Below, piece by piece: positions 39,580 through 48,417 of a DNA stretch of 64,000 bases. The DNA lies in NCBI GenBank assembly GCA_003265435.1, contig NOXC01000005.1:124001-188000 (forward strand). Direction: 5' to 3'. The stretch comes from Cellvibrionaceae bacterium AOL6. Its GTDB lineage: Bacteria; Pseudomonadota; Gammaproteobacteria; Pseudomonadales; Cellvibrionaceae. How positions within the stretch are numbered: the first letter of the stretch is position 1; every line of letters begins with the position of its first letter. The translations under genes and the position numbers were made by a program. The notes under the pieces are model-generated. The model searched no databases, had not been told where the DNA came from, and saw only the letters and a list, made by a program, of their open reading frames with translations.

Positions 39580-40068
39580 CTAGCGTCGAACCATCCAGCT
39601 CGACGCTCGAACAGATAGATAGCCAGCGCCTACACCTATGGCACTCGCAAAAAACAGTGTAAGCCCATTCGATATCGAGGGTTCTTTATGTGCCGCGAAC
39701 CACGTCACCAGGCCGAGAAAATAGCACAAGAGGTTGTTCATTCTCGGCAGACCACGCAGCGATACCACGACCACCGCGGTCAGAAACACCACGACAGGCA
39801 ACGCGAGTGTTTTACCGAGTAGCGGGACCAATGCGGCGAGCGTCAGCGCTGTAGCCATACCAAACATCAAACCCAGCCCGATACAGCCCAAATTCTCGAT
39901 AGCGCCTTTTGCGTCCAGGCCTCGGGTATAGAATCCAATCCAGCCGACAAACATCGCCCACAGTGGCAGCGCAAAGGCTACGCTGACACTCGCGGCCAGC
40001 GAGGCGGTCGCCGCTGCGATGAGAGTCCCGCCAATATATTGAGTCATTCCTGCTGATGTTGTGCTCAT
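39580..40068 (-). CDS. DUF1097 membrane protein
   Basis: The 162-residue protein has about five predicted membrane helices and little else; its glycine/alanine-rich helices match DUF1097 inner-membrane proteins of unknown function. ATG at 40068 (MSTTSAGM) is preceded by AGAGGAAAG; the frame opens at 40074. It lies 43 bases downstream of the SDR gene and could be co-transcribed with it under the divergent LysR regulator. Confidence 0.72.
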   Translation of the reverse strand: MSTTSAGMTQYIGGTLIAAATASLAASVSVAFALPLWAMFVGWIGFYTRGLDAKGAIENLGCIGLGLMFGMATALTLAALVPLLGKTLALPVVVFLTAVVVVSLRGLPRMNNLLCYFLGLVTWFAAHKEPSISNGLTLFFASAIGVGAGYLSVRASSWMVRR

Positions 40069-40111
40069 AAACACTTTCCTCTCGTTGTTCGTTTCGAATC
40101 GCGCGCTAACA

Positions 40112-40855
40112 TCACACGATGCCGCCGTTCGCTCTTAAAACCTGGCCGTTAATCCAACTGCCGTCTGGGCCTGCCAAAAAAAGCACCGCGTTGGCGATGT
40201 CTAGCGGTTCACCCAGACGCTGAAGTGGCGGCATACTGGCCAGTTTTTCTATCAGCTCTGGTGATTTGCCATCGAGAAACAATGCAGTCGCGGTGGGCCC
40301 AGGCGCCACCGCATTCACCGTAATAGAGCGACCACGCAGTTCCTTCGAGAGTATCGCCGTCAACGTCTCAACGGCAGATTTTGTCGCAGCGTAAACGCCG
40401 TAGTTTTCGAGCTTCAACCCGACCACGCTGGTAGATAGGTTGACAATGCGCCCCCCTTCTCTAAGACGCTTCGCCGCCAAACGCAAAATATGAAAGCTGC
40501 CTTTGAGGTTGATGGCGACCTGGTGATCAAAGCTCTCGTCTGAAGTTTCCGCAATCGGAGACAGCTGCATGACACCCGCATTGTTGACGACGATGTCTAC
40601 GCCACCGAACACATTGGCACATTGATCAAAGAGTGCTGCCGCCTCTGCGGCGACAGCGATGTCGGCCTGGATTGCCACGGCTTTACCACCACGTCGTGTA
40701 ATTTCCGCTACGACGCTGTTTGCATCGGCTTCCCTACCCTTATAATTAATCAGCACCGCGCAACCGGCGTCAGCCAAGGCTTGCGCTATCGCGGCGCCGA
40801 TCCCTCTAGACCCACCGGTTACAATAGCCACTTTAGAATGTAATCGCATGTTCAT
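40112..40855 (-). CDS. Short-chain dehydrogenase/reductase
   Basis: A 247-residue classical SDR, probably NADPH-dependent. It has VTGGSRGIGAAIAQAL, NNAGVMQL, the catalytic Ser in NLSTSVVGL, and YAATKSAVE with the Tyr-Lys pair. It ends VLRANGGIV, like many FabG-type enzymes. ATG at 40855 has GAGAGGTG upstream; the frame opens at 40957, over the divergent promoter. The divergent LysR gene is a likely regulator. Confidence 0.92.
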   Translation of the reverse strand: MNMRLHSKVAIVTGGSRGIGAAIAQALADAGCAVLINYKGREADANSVVAEITRRGGKAVAIQADIAVAAEAAALFDQCANVFGGVDIVVNNAGVMQLSPIAETSDESFDHQVAINLKGSFHILRLAAKRLREGGRIVNLSTSVVGLKLENYGVYAATKSAVETLTAILSKELRGRSITVNAVAPGPTATALFLDGKSPELIEKLASMPPLQRLGEPLDIANAVLFLAGPDGSWINGQVLRANGGIV

Positions 40856-40939
40856 ATTCACCTCTCGAACGGTCACCCTGAAAAAAGCCAAACGGCTAGT
40901 CAGGGGCACTATCGCAGTACAAGCGCACATACGGTAGTT

Positions 40940-40963
40940 GTATAAACCAAATATCACCTATAC
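40940..40963. promoter_or_regulatory. Candidate LysR-type binding site
   Basis: GTATA (40940-40944) and TATAC (40959-40963) form an interrupted inverted repeat with a 14-base spacer, just upstream of the LysR start codon and within the divergent SDR/LysR promoter region. The form is compatible with a LysR-type T-N11-A box, but the arms are short. Confidence 0.35.
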
Positions 40964-40972
40964 ATTAAGCGT

Positions 40973-41902
40973 ATGAACCTCTACGACGATATCGCTCAAC
41001 TGCGCACTTTTGTTGCCATAGTGGACAGTGGCAGCCTCTCCGCTGCCGCTCGACGCTTGAACAGCACTCAGCCCACAATCAGCCGCCAACTTCGTGCGCT
41101 GGAAACGCGTGCGGGCGCGACACTGATTCAAAGAGACACGCACCGGATGCGCCTGACCCACGCAGGCCATCAAGTACTGGAAGACGCGAAAGCTATATTA
41201 GACTTGGTCGACGAATCCGAAGAACGCCTGCATGATGAGCAAAGTCAGCTAAAAGGGCATATTCGATTGTTTGCGACGATCGATTTCGGGCAGTTTGTGG
41301 TCAGCCGAATGCTGGGAAGCTTTTTGGAAATGCACCCCGATATTTCTATCGCGCTCTCCTATTCAAATAGGCCGGTGCACATGATTGAGGAAGGCCACGA
41401 TCTCGGCATCGTAGCGGGCCATATCACAGACGATAGTATTATTGCCAAACCCGTTGGTCGTATTCAGCGTTGCGTTGTGGCCTCGCCCGCTTTTTTACAC
41501 GGCAAGCAGATTCGATCTCCCAAGGATATCGAACATCTACCGTGGATCACACTACAGGGAGATCAGTTCAATAGCTCGAGATCCATACATTTAGTAAACG
41601 AAAAAACCAAACGCGAGCACACGCTATCCATAACACCAACACTGGCAACCGAAGGGGTCACCAGCATTCGAGAAGTCGTGCGCATGGGCTTGGGTGTTGC
41701 GTTGCTTCCCACATGGCTGATAAAAGAAGACCTCGTTGCGAAGCGGCTTACGATACTGCTGCCAAACTGGCGACCGCAAGACATCCCCTCCCAAGTGATT
41801 TACCCAGCACAGCGCCGACTTCCCAAACGAATAGAGCGATTCATAGACTATTCCGCCCAATACATGAGCTCTATTCTGAAGACTGACCTATCGAACCAAT
41901 AG
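40973..41902 (+). CDS. LysR-family transcriptional regulator
   Basis: The 309-residue regulator has the N-terminal winged helix-turn-helix (LRTFVAIVDSGSLSAAARRL, STQPTISRQLRALETRAGA) and a C-terminal periplasmic-binding-like effector domain (LKGHIRLFATIDFGQFVVSR, EVVRMGLGVALLPTWL). It is divergent from the SDR gene with about 117 bases between starts, the classic arrangement for a LysR protein controlling its neighbour. The effector is unknown. Confidence 0.93.
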   Translation: MNLYDDIAQLRTFVAIVDSGSLSAAARRLNSTQPTISRQLRALETRAGATLIQRDTHRMRLTHAGHQVLEDAKAILDLVDESEERLHDEQSQLKGHIRLFATIDFGQFVVSRMLGSFLEMHPDISIALSYSNRPVHMIEEGHDLGIVAGHITDDSIIAKPVGRIQRCVVASPAFLHGKQIRSPKDIEHLPWITLQGDQFNSSRSIHLVNEKTKREHTLSITPTLATEGVTSIREVVRMGLGVALLPTWLIKEDLVAKRLTILLPNWRPQDIPSQVIYPAQRRLPKRIERFIDYSAQYMSSILKTDLSNQ

Positions 41903-41915
41903 CCAAGGCCGCTTT

Positions 41916-42707
41916 TCAGTCAATCAAAAACCCAGAATTGTCGAAGTCTCCTAACCCCATTTCGTATCTAAGCTCCTGATATTGGGAATAGATAGAAAGG
42001 CTTCTCTCTTCTATAAAGTGCTGTTCTTCGACTGACGGAACCAGCTCATATTCTCGGACAAGCTCGTCCATCGTAACTTGGCAACCACCGTCTCCCCTCA
42101 ACACACAAGTTTTTAAAAAGGCCATCGCTTCCAATAGAGAATGCCTGTTGGCGTCAGGATTTTGTTTAAACTCTCGCTCCAAATCCGATGCGTACAAAGT
42201 GAATAAAATCGTCGACCCATAAGCTATACCACGATCCGCCAATTGATAGACTTTTTCATTATTCGCCGCACTTCCCGACAGCCGCCCTATCAACTCCATC
42301 GTAGCAATTTGATCGCCCTGCTCTGCCAGATCCTCTAACACCTGATCAGGGTAACTCTCATAAGATTGTGCCGCATCACGAAAATAGTAGCCCCTCTCAG
42401 AGTTTCGTTCGAAAATCTCTTCCGCACTGAGCTTGGCAGTCTCGCCTTTACGCTCTCCGGCGCGATCGCGCTTATCTTCTTCGACAGAACGCGTGCTAGA
42501 TTCGGCTTCTGAGAGTCGCAATGTTTCACCTTCAACATCCGTTAGGTCGAAACTGCCTTTTTGAAACGAGCTATCCAATTCAGGCTTAGCGTTCTCATGA
42601 CTCACCCCATAAATTCCAGCATTGCTATCGAGCACAATATAAGCCAACAAAGATAATAGAAGCACAAAAAACAACGTTCTGAATAAAATTCCTGAAGTAA
42701 TATTCAT
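41916..42707 (-). CDS. Exported or anchored protein of unknown function
   Basis: This 263-residue protein starts with a hydrophobic segment (ILFRTLFFVLLLSLLAYIVL) that is either an anchor or an uncleaved signal. A charged, low-complexity region (EDKRDRAGERKGETAK) and a helical C-terminal half follow. Two Cys occur in FLKTCVLRGDGGCQVT. I recognise no family. The start at 42707 has AGGGGG upstream; the frame opens at 42725. It lies ten bases after the next gene upstream, so the two form a pair. The coding is AT-richer than the neighbouring core genes. Confidence 0.65.
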   Translation of the reverse strand: MNITSGILFRTLFFVLLLSLLAYIVLDSNAGIYGVSHENAKPELDSSFQKGSFDLTDVEGETLRLSEAESSTRSVEEDKRDRAGERKGETAKLSAEEIFERNSERGYYFRDAAQSYESYPDQVLEDLAEQGDQIATMELIGRLSGSAANNEKVYQLADRGIAYGSTILFTLYASDLEREFKQNPDANRHSLLEAMAFLKTCVLRGDGGCQVTMDELVREYELVPSVEEQHFIEERSLSIYSQYQELRYEMGLGDFDNSGFLID

Positions 42708-42717
42708 TTGAATCCCC

Positions 42718-43266
42718 CTACTCATAAAGCGCTCTACAGTACAGCATTTCTATATCCCTCGTATCTGTACACCAATTGTCACCCAGAAACAGGATTGCAT
42801 TCGCTCTATCCCTACAAGGAATATAAGATGCCGATCCTTCAAATTTATACTCAGCCCTTAAGTACTTCGTACCTACGGACAATGTGACTGAACTCCCATG
42901 CAGTAGACCTTCACAATCATCCAACAGCGATATATTCAAATAACTGTTGTCCAATCTGCAACCCCTAAACTCGAGAGATTTTTTAGCCATACAAGAACCC
43001 AGACTATTTAGACGCACCTGATCAGCAGCCGCTCTGCGTTGTTCTGCGCTGGCAGCAGCCTGCTGCATCATACTATGATTCAACTGAGACAAATTCCTAT
43101 CTTGAGCATAGTCAAATGCATTCTGCCCGGCCTGAGGAAGACCCGGTTTGAATCCAATCACTCTCGTCTCCTCCACGTCGGATCGAGACCATGACGGGGA
43201 AGCAAAAAACCAAATAGAGAATAGCAAAATAAAAGAAATCGAGCGCGACACAATTAATACTTTCAT
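42718..43266 (-). CDS. Secreted protein of unknown function
   Basis: A 182-residue protein with a Sec signal (ISFILLFSIWFFASPSWS). The mature part has six Cys (CMAKK, RGCR, DDCEGLL, PCRDR, WCTDT, YCRAL), so disulfides are likely. No known family. AAGGG before the ATG supports the start. It is followed ten bases later by the hypothetical gene at 41916-42707, and both are AT-rich. Confidence 0.65.
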   Translation of the reverse strand: MKVLIVSRSISFILLFSIWFFASPSWSRSDVEETRVIGFKPGLPQAGQNAFDYAQDRNLSQLNHSMMQQAAASAEQRRAAADQVRLNSLGSCMAKKSLEFRGCRLDNSYLNISLLDDCEGLLHGSSVTLSVGTKYLRAEYKFEGSASYIPCRDRANAILFLGDNWCTDTRDIEMLYCRALYE

Positions 43267-43366
43267 AAAAATCCCTTTTTAAAATAAGTCCATTTAATTC
43301 CAAAGATTAAAACTTCTATTTAAAACTCACAAAACCCTAAAACCCATTTAAGAAACCCCATAAAAT

Positions 43367-43522
43367 CTAAACAATTAATAAAAACGGAACAATTAAAATA
43401 AAAACGCCAGAAAAAGTTAGCATGCCATAAGCAAAACGAACTGACCTCAACTTAGCATCAGCCATCGCCAACGCCCTCATCTCATTTCCGTCCGACAACC
43501 ATGCCAACATACAAGCCGGCAT
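43367..43522 (-). CDS. Small predicted membrane protein (51 residues)
   Basis: A short open frame reads MPACMLAWLSDGNEMRALAM, continues through ADAKLRSVRFAYGMLTF and ends in the hydrophobic SGVFILIVPFLLIV. One C-terminal membrane helix is predicted. An internal ATG (MRALAM) has GGA six bases upstream and may be the real start, giving 37 residues. It lies upstream of the two secreted hypotheticals on the same strand. The protein-like composition in an AT-rich stretch supports coding, but nothing else does. Confidence 0.35.
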   Translation of the reverse strand: MPACMLAWLSDGNEMRALAMADAKLRSVRFAYGMLTFSGVFILIVPFLLIV

Positions 43523-44077
43523 TCAACAAAAAATTTAACATATTCAGGCAATATTCCAACCAAATCTAATACATTATGCCTAACATCTTGATTCGCTATT
43601 ATAGAACAAAGATTAAACTACATTAAATTGATTAGGCGTATGCGTTAAACTCCCTGAAGACTAGGATAAGTTTCAATTTAGAAATAGACTTCGCAGAAGA
43701 TTTCTTAGGCGCCCCAAGGGGAAGAAAAGGACACTTTAAAAATAGCCAAATCTGGGCACTCAAACGCAAACTCGAAAACTCTTATACTTTAGATTGCCCA
43801 CTTCAATTCAACCAACTCCGGTCCTGAAACGAACCTCGCTCATATTCCAAATTCTTGATTCAATTCCATAGATCAAAAAAAGCCCATTCACTACCAAAAA
43901 ACACTCACAAACTGCATGGGGCCCCTAAATCTGGCATACTGGAGGCCATGGGCATTTAAATTGCGGCCCCCTACGCGTACTTAGAATTTCACAGCGCACG
44001 TTATCGCTCAGCCGCATTGACGGCAGTTCACGCTGCTACCCCACAACTCTCCAAAAAAATGCAGAAAGACTTTCCAG
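43523..44077. other. AT-rich intergenic region with a possible gene remnant
   Basis: No complete gene is visible. On the plus strand about 43660-43828 an open stretch without start codon reads RISFNLEIDFAEDFLGAP and then GRKGHFKNSQIWALKRKLE and ends at a stop codon (TGA); it looks protein-like and may be the 3' end of a decayed gene. The last 150 bases rise in GC and should hold the promoter of the next gene. Confidence 0.4.
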
Positions 44078-44596
44078 ATGAAAAAGATTGCGGTTTTTGG
44101 AAAACCGGGCAGCGGAAAATCCACACTCAGTCGACAACTATCGGCCGCCACGGGCATTCCCCTGCACCCGCTTGACTCCATTGCCTATCAAGCGAATGGC
44201 GAACGGGTCGAGCGAGCACGTTATGATGAAGCTCACGCGGCGATCCTCGCATCCGACGCTTGGATTATTGACGGGCTTGGCCCAATCGATAGCTTCAATC
44301 AGCGTCTTGCAGCCGCTGACACGCTAATTTACATCGATCTCCCCTATTGGCTCAGCTATTGGTTTGTGACGAAGCGTCTGATCAAAGGTGTTGCGGTTAC
44401 ACCTGAAGGGTGGCCAGAAGGCAGCTCCGTGCTCAAGGGTAGCCTTCAGAGCTATCAGGTGTTGAAAAAGTGCCCTGCATTCTGGAACGCGGCATTCATG
44501 GAGAAACTTGAAGAGATTGCACACGATAAAACGCTCGAAGTCATCCGCTCTAAGCGCGAGCTTGCACACTTTGTCGCGAATAGCACACACACCTGA
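44078..44596 (+). CDS. P-loop kinase-like protein (FlaR/adenylate-kinase-like)
   Basis: A 172-residue P-loop NTPase with the Walker A motif GKPGSGKSTLS at residues 8-18, the HPLDSIAY segment that matches the substrate region of FlaR-like proteins, and WIIDGLGPIDSF and ADTLIYIDLPYW (Walker B-like). Proteins of this type are often labelled DNA topology modulation protein FlaR or shikimate/adenylate-kinase-like; the true substrate is unknown. There is no strong ribosome-binding site; the start is the first residue of the conserved strand. Confidence 0.8.
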   Translation: MKKIAVFGKPGSGKSTLSRQLSAATGIPLHPLDSIAYQANGERVERARYDEAHAAILASDAWIIDGLGPIDSFNQRLAAADTLIYIDLPYWLSYWFVTKRLIKGVAVTPEGWPEGSSVLKGSLQSYQVLKKCPAFWNAAFMEKLEEIAHDKTLEVIRSKRELAHFVANSTHT

Positions 44597-44663
44597 CCGA
44601 ATTTAGGCTGTCCGACCGCACCGAACAAATGCTATTGTATGCCCTCATTTTAAGGGGATGTGT

Positions 44664-45266
44664 ATGGATTACCTCTTTTCCTTGATGGTATTTACGTTCG
44701 TCGCGAGTGTGACCCCAGGGCCGAACAATCTCATGCTTTTTGCCTCCGGGATACATCACGGGGTTCGTAGGTCCCTGCCGCATTATTTCGGAATCTGTGT
44801 TGGCTTTCTCGCGTTGGTAGCGTGTGTGGGCTTTGGCTTAGGCACGCTGTTTACGCAGAGCCCAGTGTTGCATAAGGTGCTGCAAATCGCAGGCGCGTTA
44901 TACCTGCTGTATTTTGCTTGGAAGGTTGGCAGCGCCAACCCCGCAACACAAAACGCGGAGCAGCGGCGCCCAATCCGCTTTATCGAAGCGGCACTGTTTC
45001 AATGGGTAAACCCCAAAGCTTGGGTCATTGCCGTGGGTGCAATATCCGCGTTTACGATTAGCGATAAAATCGTCGCGAGTATTTTGAGCATCATCGCGAT
45101 GTATTTCGTGATGGGCTCGCTGGCTATGGGATTGTGGCTGAAGCTTGGTGCGAGTTTACAGCGCTTTATGAATTCACAGAAAAAAGTTCGCGTGTTTAAT
45201 ATTACAATGGGGCTGCTGCTCGCACTCTCCATCTTACCCATCGTATTTCTGCAAGTGCCCTCGTAG
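44664..45266 (+). CDS. LysE-family exporter
   Basis: A 200-residue inner-membrane exporter of the LysE/RhtB family, which releases amino acids or related compounds using the proton gradient. Six helices are predicted. The signature VTPGPNNLMLFASG near the N-terminus and FQWVNPKAWVIAVGAIS in the middle are typical. ATG at 44664 has AAGGGG six bases upstream, so it is preferred to the ATG at 44658. Substrate not evident. Confidence 0.92.
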   Translation: MDYLFSLMVFTFVASVTPGPNNLMLFASGIHHGVRRSLPHYFGICVGFLALVACVGFGLGTLFTQSPVLHKVLQIAGALYLLYFAWKVGSANPATQNAEQRRPIRFIEAALFQWVNPKAWVIAVGAISAFTISDKIVASILSIIAMYFVMGSLAMGLWLKLGASLQRFMNSQKKVRVFNITMGLLLALSILPIVFLQVPS

Positions 45267-45309
45267 GCAATGCTTATTCCTCACCAGAATCTGTTGGGAA
45301 AACGGGCCA

Positions 45310-45336
45310 CCCATCGGAGGTGAATGCTCCGGTGGG
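45310..45336. terminator. Hairpin between convergent LysE and RND genes
   Basis: CCCATCGGAG (45310-45319) and CTCCGGTGGG (45327-45336) pair over ten positions with one T-G wobble around a seven-base loop. No T-run follows on either strand, so it is only terminator-like, but it sits between two convergent genes. Confidence 0.35.
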
Positions 45337-45353
45337 TTAGCCTTCGGCCCAGT

Positions 45354-48300
45354 TTAGTATTTAATGCGATAAAACAACGCAAACAACACCGGCACAACGA
45401 TCAAGGTCAAGATGGTCGCAAATCCCAAGCCGGCCATGATCGTGACCGCCATTGGCCGAAAAAACACATCGGCTAACAACGGAATCATCCCGAGTATGGT
45501 GGTCAGCGCCGCCATTGTCACAGGCCGTAGACGACTGACAGCGGCATCGCTGATGGCACGGTGCCAGTCGTAGCCCTCTTCTTCCTGCATGCGTTTAATT
45601 TCTTCAACCAGAACGATACCGTTCTTTATCTGCATGCCGATTAAACTCAGCACCGCAAGCAGCGCGGTAAAACTGAAGGGTGCGCCAGATACGAGCAAGC
45701 CATACGCTACGCCAATGATGGCCAAGGGTACCGTAATCCAAATCACTAGGGTTTGCTTGAGGGAGCTGAACATGATGACGGTGATGATGATCATCACCAA
45801 TACCCCCAGCGGGACAAAAGTAAATACGGCTTCGTTCGCTTCCTGCTGAGCTTCGTACTCTCCGCCCCAGGTCAGCGTATAGCCTTGAGGTAGCTTAAGT
45901 GCTTCCGCTTTCACGCGGAGTTTTTCGAATAAGGCAAAAGAGTTGGTTTCGGGAATGGGGTCCACCAACACCGTTAAGGTGCGTTTGCGGTCCATGCGCT
46001 TTATCAGCGGGTCTTCCCAGTCTAATTTCACATCGAGTAAAAACTGACTGGCATCCACGTACTCGCCCAGGTTTGCGCTATAAACAGGAATTCGGCTGAT
46101 TTGCTCCACCCCTTCTCGCTCTTGCTTTGGAGGGCGCATCACGATGGGAATGCGATCGCTGCCACGGCGATAGGTACCCACCTGTTCACCAATCACGTTT
46201 TGTTTAATCGCCGCGTCGAGGTCCGCCTTACTGATGCCTAAACGTCGTATTTCCGCCGCATCTACGACTGGCTCAATCACCTTGGTACGATCGCGCCAGT
46301 CATGCCGTACGTTGGTGGCCTCTGGGTCGTGTACAAATACGTCAATCAACTGCTCACCCAAGCGACGTAATACAGCGGTATCCGGGCCGGTGATCCGCGC
46401 TTCAATTTTGGCCGCTGGCGAAGGCCCAATGGCAACCTGGCGGATACGCGTAAAGGCTTGCGGATAGGCCTCAGTTAAATGCGCTTTGACGGTGTTCACC
46501 GTGGGCGCGATGCTTTCGTAATCCCGCGTTTGCACAATCAACTGGCCATAGCTCGAGTACGACACTTCTGGAGCGTAGGTCAGCATAAATCGCATTGCGC
46601 CGGAGCCAATTGTGGTCGTGACCTGCTCTACAGTATCCAACGCGAGCAAGTCCTGCTCGAGCAAAATGAGATCAGCTTCGGTCGCATGAATACTCGAACC
46701 TTCCGGCAACCAATAGTCCACCATAAACACCGGCAACGAGCTGTCTGGAAAGAATGCCTGCTTAACAAAGCCAAAACAGTAAATGGCGGAAGTCAGTAGC
46801 CCGGCCATTGCCAGCATCGTGAGCCAACGAAATCGCAGCGAGAGGTGTAACAGCTTTTTGTAGAGCTGATACGCCTTGCCAGCGTAGGGATCTTCGGCCT
46901 CTTCATTCTGCTCGCCACTGCCTTGCTTGAACAACAGAAAGCAGAAAAACGGCGTTAAGGTGACTGCGAGTATCCAGCTTAATAACAATGAAATCAGCAG
47001 CACCCAAAACAGGCTCCCCGTAAATTCACCGCTCGCGTCAGGTGACAAGCCGATGGGGGCGAATGCGGTAATGGAAATAATGGTTGCGCCCAAGAGCGGC
47101 CAGCGTGTGTGCGAGACAATTTTAATCGCCGCCGTTAATTTTGACATGCCCCGCTGCAAGCTGATTAAGATTCCCTCCGTCACCACAATGGCATTATCGA
47201 CCAGCATCCCCAGAGCGATAATTAGGGCCCCGAGCGAAATACGATGCAGATCGATGTTAAAGATATCCATGACCACGAAGGTACCGGCTATGGTCAGCAA
47301 CAAGGTCACGCTCATGATCAAGCCTGGCCGCCACCCCATGGTGAACATCAATACTACGATCACCACCACCACTGCCTGCGCGAGGCCGACGAGAAAGTCA
47401 TTCACCGAGCGGTCGACTTCCTGTGGCTGGTTGTAAATTGAGTTCACTTCCATACCAACCGGGCGCTGATATTCCAGCTCGAGTAGGCGCTGTTGAATAT
47501 TGTCACCCACCTCCACCACGTTTACACCGGACGAAAACGACACACCCAGGGTGAGGGCTTGGTGACCATTGCTGCGATAAAGATGGGTGGGCGGATCTTG
47601 AAAGCCATAGCTGAGATGCGCCACGTCGGATAGATACACCAACTGCCCATCCTGACTCCCCAACAAAATGCCACCCAGCGCGGACAAATCATCCGGTCCA
47701 TTCAAGGTACTGGCAATGCGGAGGTATTCGGTGGCCACCTGCATGTGACCGGCATCATGCACTAAACTCTGACTCGCCAGTAATTGCCGAATGGCATCCG
47801 CCGAGAATCCCGATGCCGCCAATTTGGCTCGGTCTACCTCGATAAAAATTTGCTCCTGACGTTGACCGCCCACACTGACCTTGCCGACACCGTCCACCAG
47901 CACCAACTCGCGCCGCAAAAAATCAACGTAGTCGGCGAGCTCTTTATAGTTGTAACCATCCCCCGTCACCGCCATAAACACGCCGTACACATCGGCAAAA
48001 TCATCGATGACCTGGGGCGGGTAGGCTTCAGAGGGCAGGCTCGGCTGCAGATCATTAATTTTTCTCCGCAGTTCATCCCAGATCTGCGCAAGCGCCTCCT
48101 TGCGGTAGGTGCTTTTCATCTCGACTTTGACTTGCGAAAGCCCAGCGCTGCTAGTTGAGGTGATTTGCTCGACGTAAGGAAGCTGTTGGATCGCATCCTC
48201 AATCGGAAGCGTGATTTCCTCCTCAACCTCCAGGGCCGACGCGCCCGGATATTGCGTGACGACCATGGCTTCTTTAATCGTAAATTCCGGGTCTTCCAGG

Positions 48301-48401
48301 CGACCGAGGTTGTTGAACGAGATGATGCCGCCGAGGATCAGCAGAATCACCATCATCCACGAAACCGTTTTATTCTGGATGGTATATTCAGTCATTTTCA
48401 T
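45354..48401 (-). CDS. RND efflux permease (AcrB/HAE1 type)
   Basis: This is the inner-membrane pump of a tripartite efflux system, 1015 residues, the normal size. It has TM1 at residues 14-30, two large periplasmic loops and the central block RPVGMEVNSIYNQPQEVDRS before TM2. The proton-relay region GALIIALGMLVDNAIVVTEG carries the essential Asp-Asn pair, and the C-terminal repeat has LSLIGMQIKNGIVLVEEI. Substrate cannot be predicted. It lies 16 bases after the adaptor gene, with GGGAG before the ATG. No outer-membrane channel gene is adjacent. Confidence 0.95.
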   Translation of the reverse strand: MKMTEYTIQNKTVSWMMVILLILGGIISFNNLGRLEDPEFTIKEAMVVTQYPGASALEVEEEITLPIEDAIQQLPYVEQITSTSSAGLSQVKVEMKSTYRKEALAQIWDELRRKINDLQPSLPSEAYPPQVIDDFADVYGVFMAVTGDGYNYKELADYVDFLRRELVLVDGVGKVSVGGQRQEQIFIEVDRAKLAASGFSADAIRQLLASQSLVHDAGHMQVATEYLRIASTLNGPDDLSALGGILLGSQDGQLVYLSDVAHLSYGFQDPPTHLYRSNGHQALTLGVSFSSGVNVVEVGDNIQQRLLELEYQRPVGMEVNSIYNQPQEVDRSVNDFLVGLAQAVVVVIVVLMFTMGWRPGLIMSVTLLLTIAGTFVVMDIFNIDLHRISLGALIIALGMLVDNAIVVTEGILISLQRGMSKLTAAIKIVSHTRWPLLGATIISITAFAPIGLSPDASGEFTGSLFWVLLISLLLSWILAVTLTPFFCFLLFKQGSGEQNEEAEDPYAGKAYQLYKKLLHLSLRFRWLTMLAMAGLLTSAIYCFGFVKQAFFPDSSLPVFMVDYWLPEGSSIHATEADLILLEQDLLALDTVEQVTTTIGSGAMRFMLTYAPEVSYSSYGQLIVQTRDYESIAPTVNTVKAHLTEAYPQAFTRIRQVAIGPSPAAKIEARITGPDTAVLRRLGEQLIDVFVHDPEATNVRHDWRDRTKVIEPVVDAAEIRRLGISKADLDAAIKQNVIGEQVGTYRRGSDRIPIVMRPPKQEREGVEQISRIPVYSANLGEYVDASQFLLDVKLDWEDPLIKRMDRKRTLTVLVDPIPETNSFALFEKLRVKAEALKLPQGYTLTWGGEYEAQQEANEAVFTFVPLGVLVMIIITVIMFSSLKQTLVIWITVPLAIIGVAYGLLVSGAPFSFTALLAVLSLIGMQIKNGIVLVEEIKRMQEEEGYDWHRAISDAAVSRLRPVTMAALTTILGMIPLLADVFFRPMAVTIMAGLGFATILTLIVVPVLFALFYRIKY

Positions 48402-48417
48402 CAGACTTGCTCCCGCC

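Noticed and set aside
43990-44040. Stretch near CGTTATCGCTCAGCCGC that recalls an integron attC site
   Set aside because: The paired core sites and cassette structure are missing, and no integrase gene is in the window.
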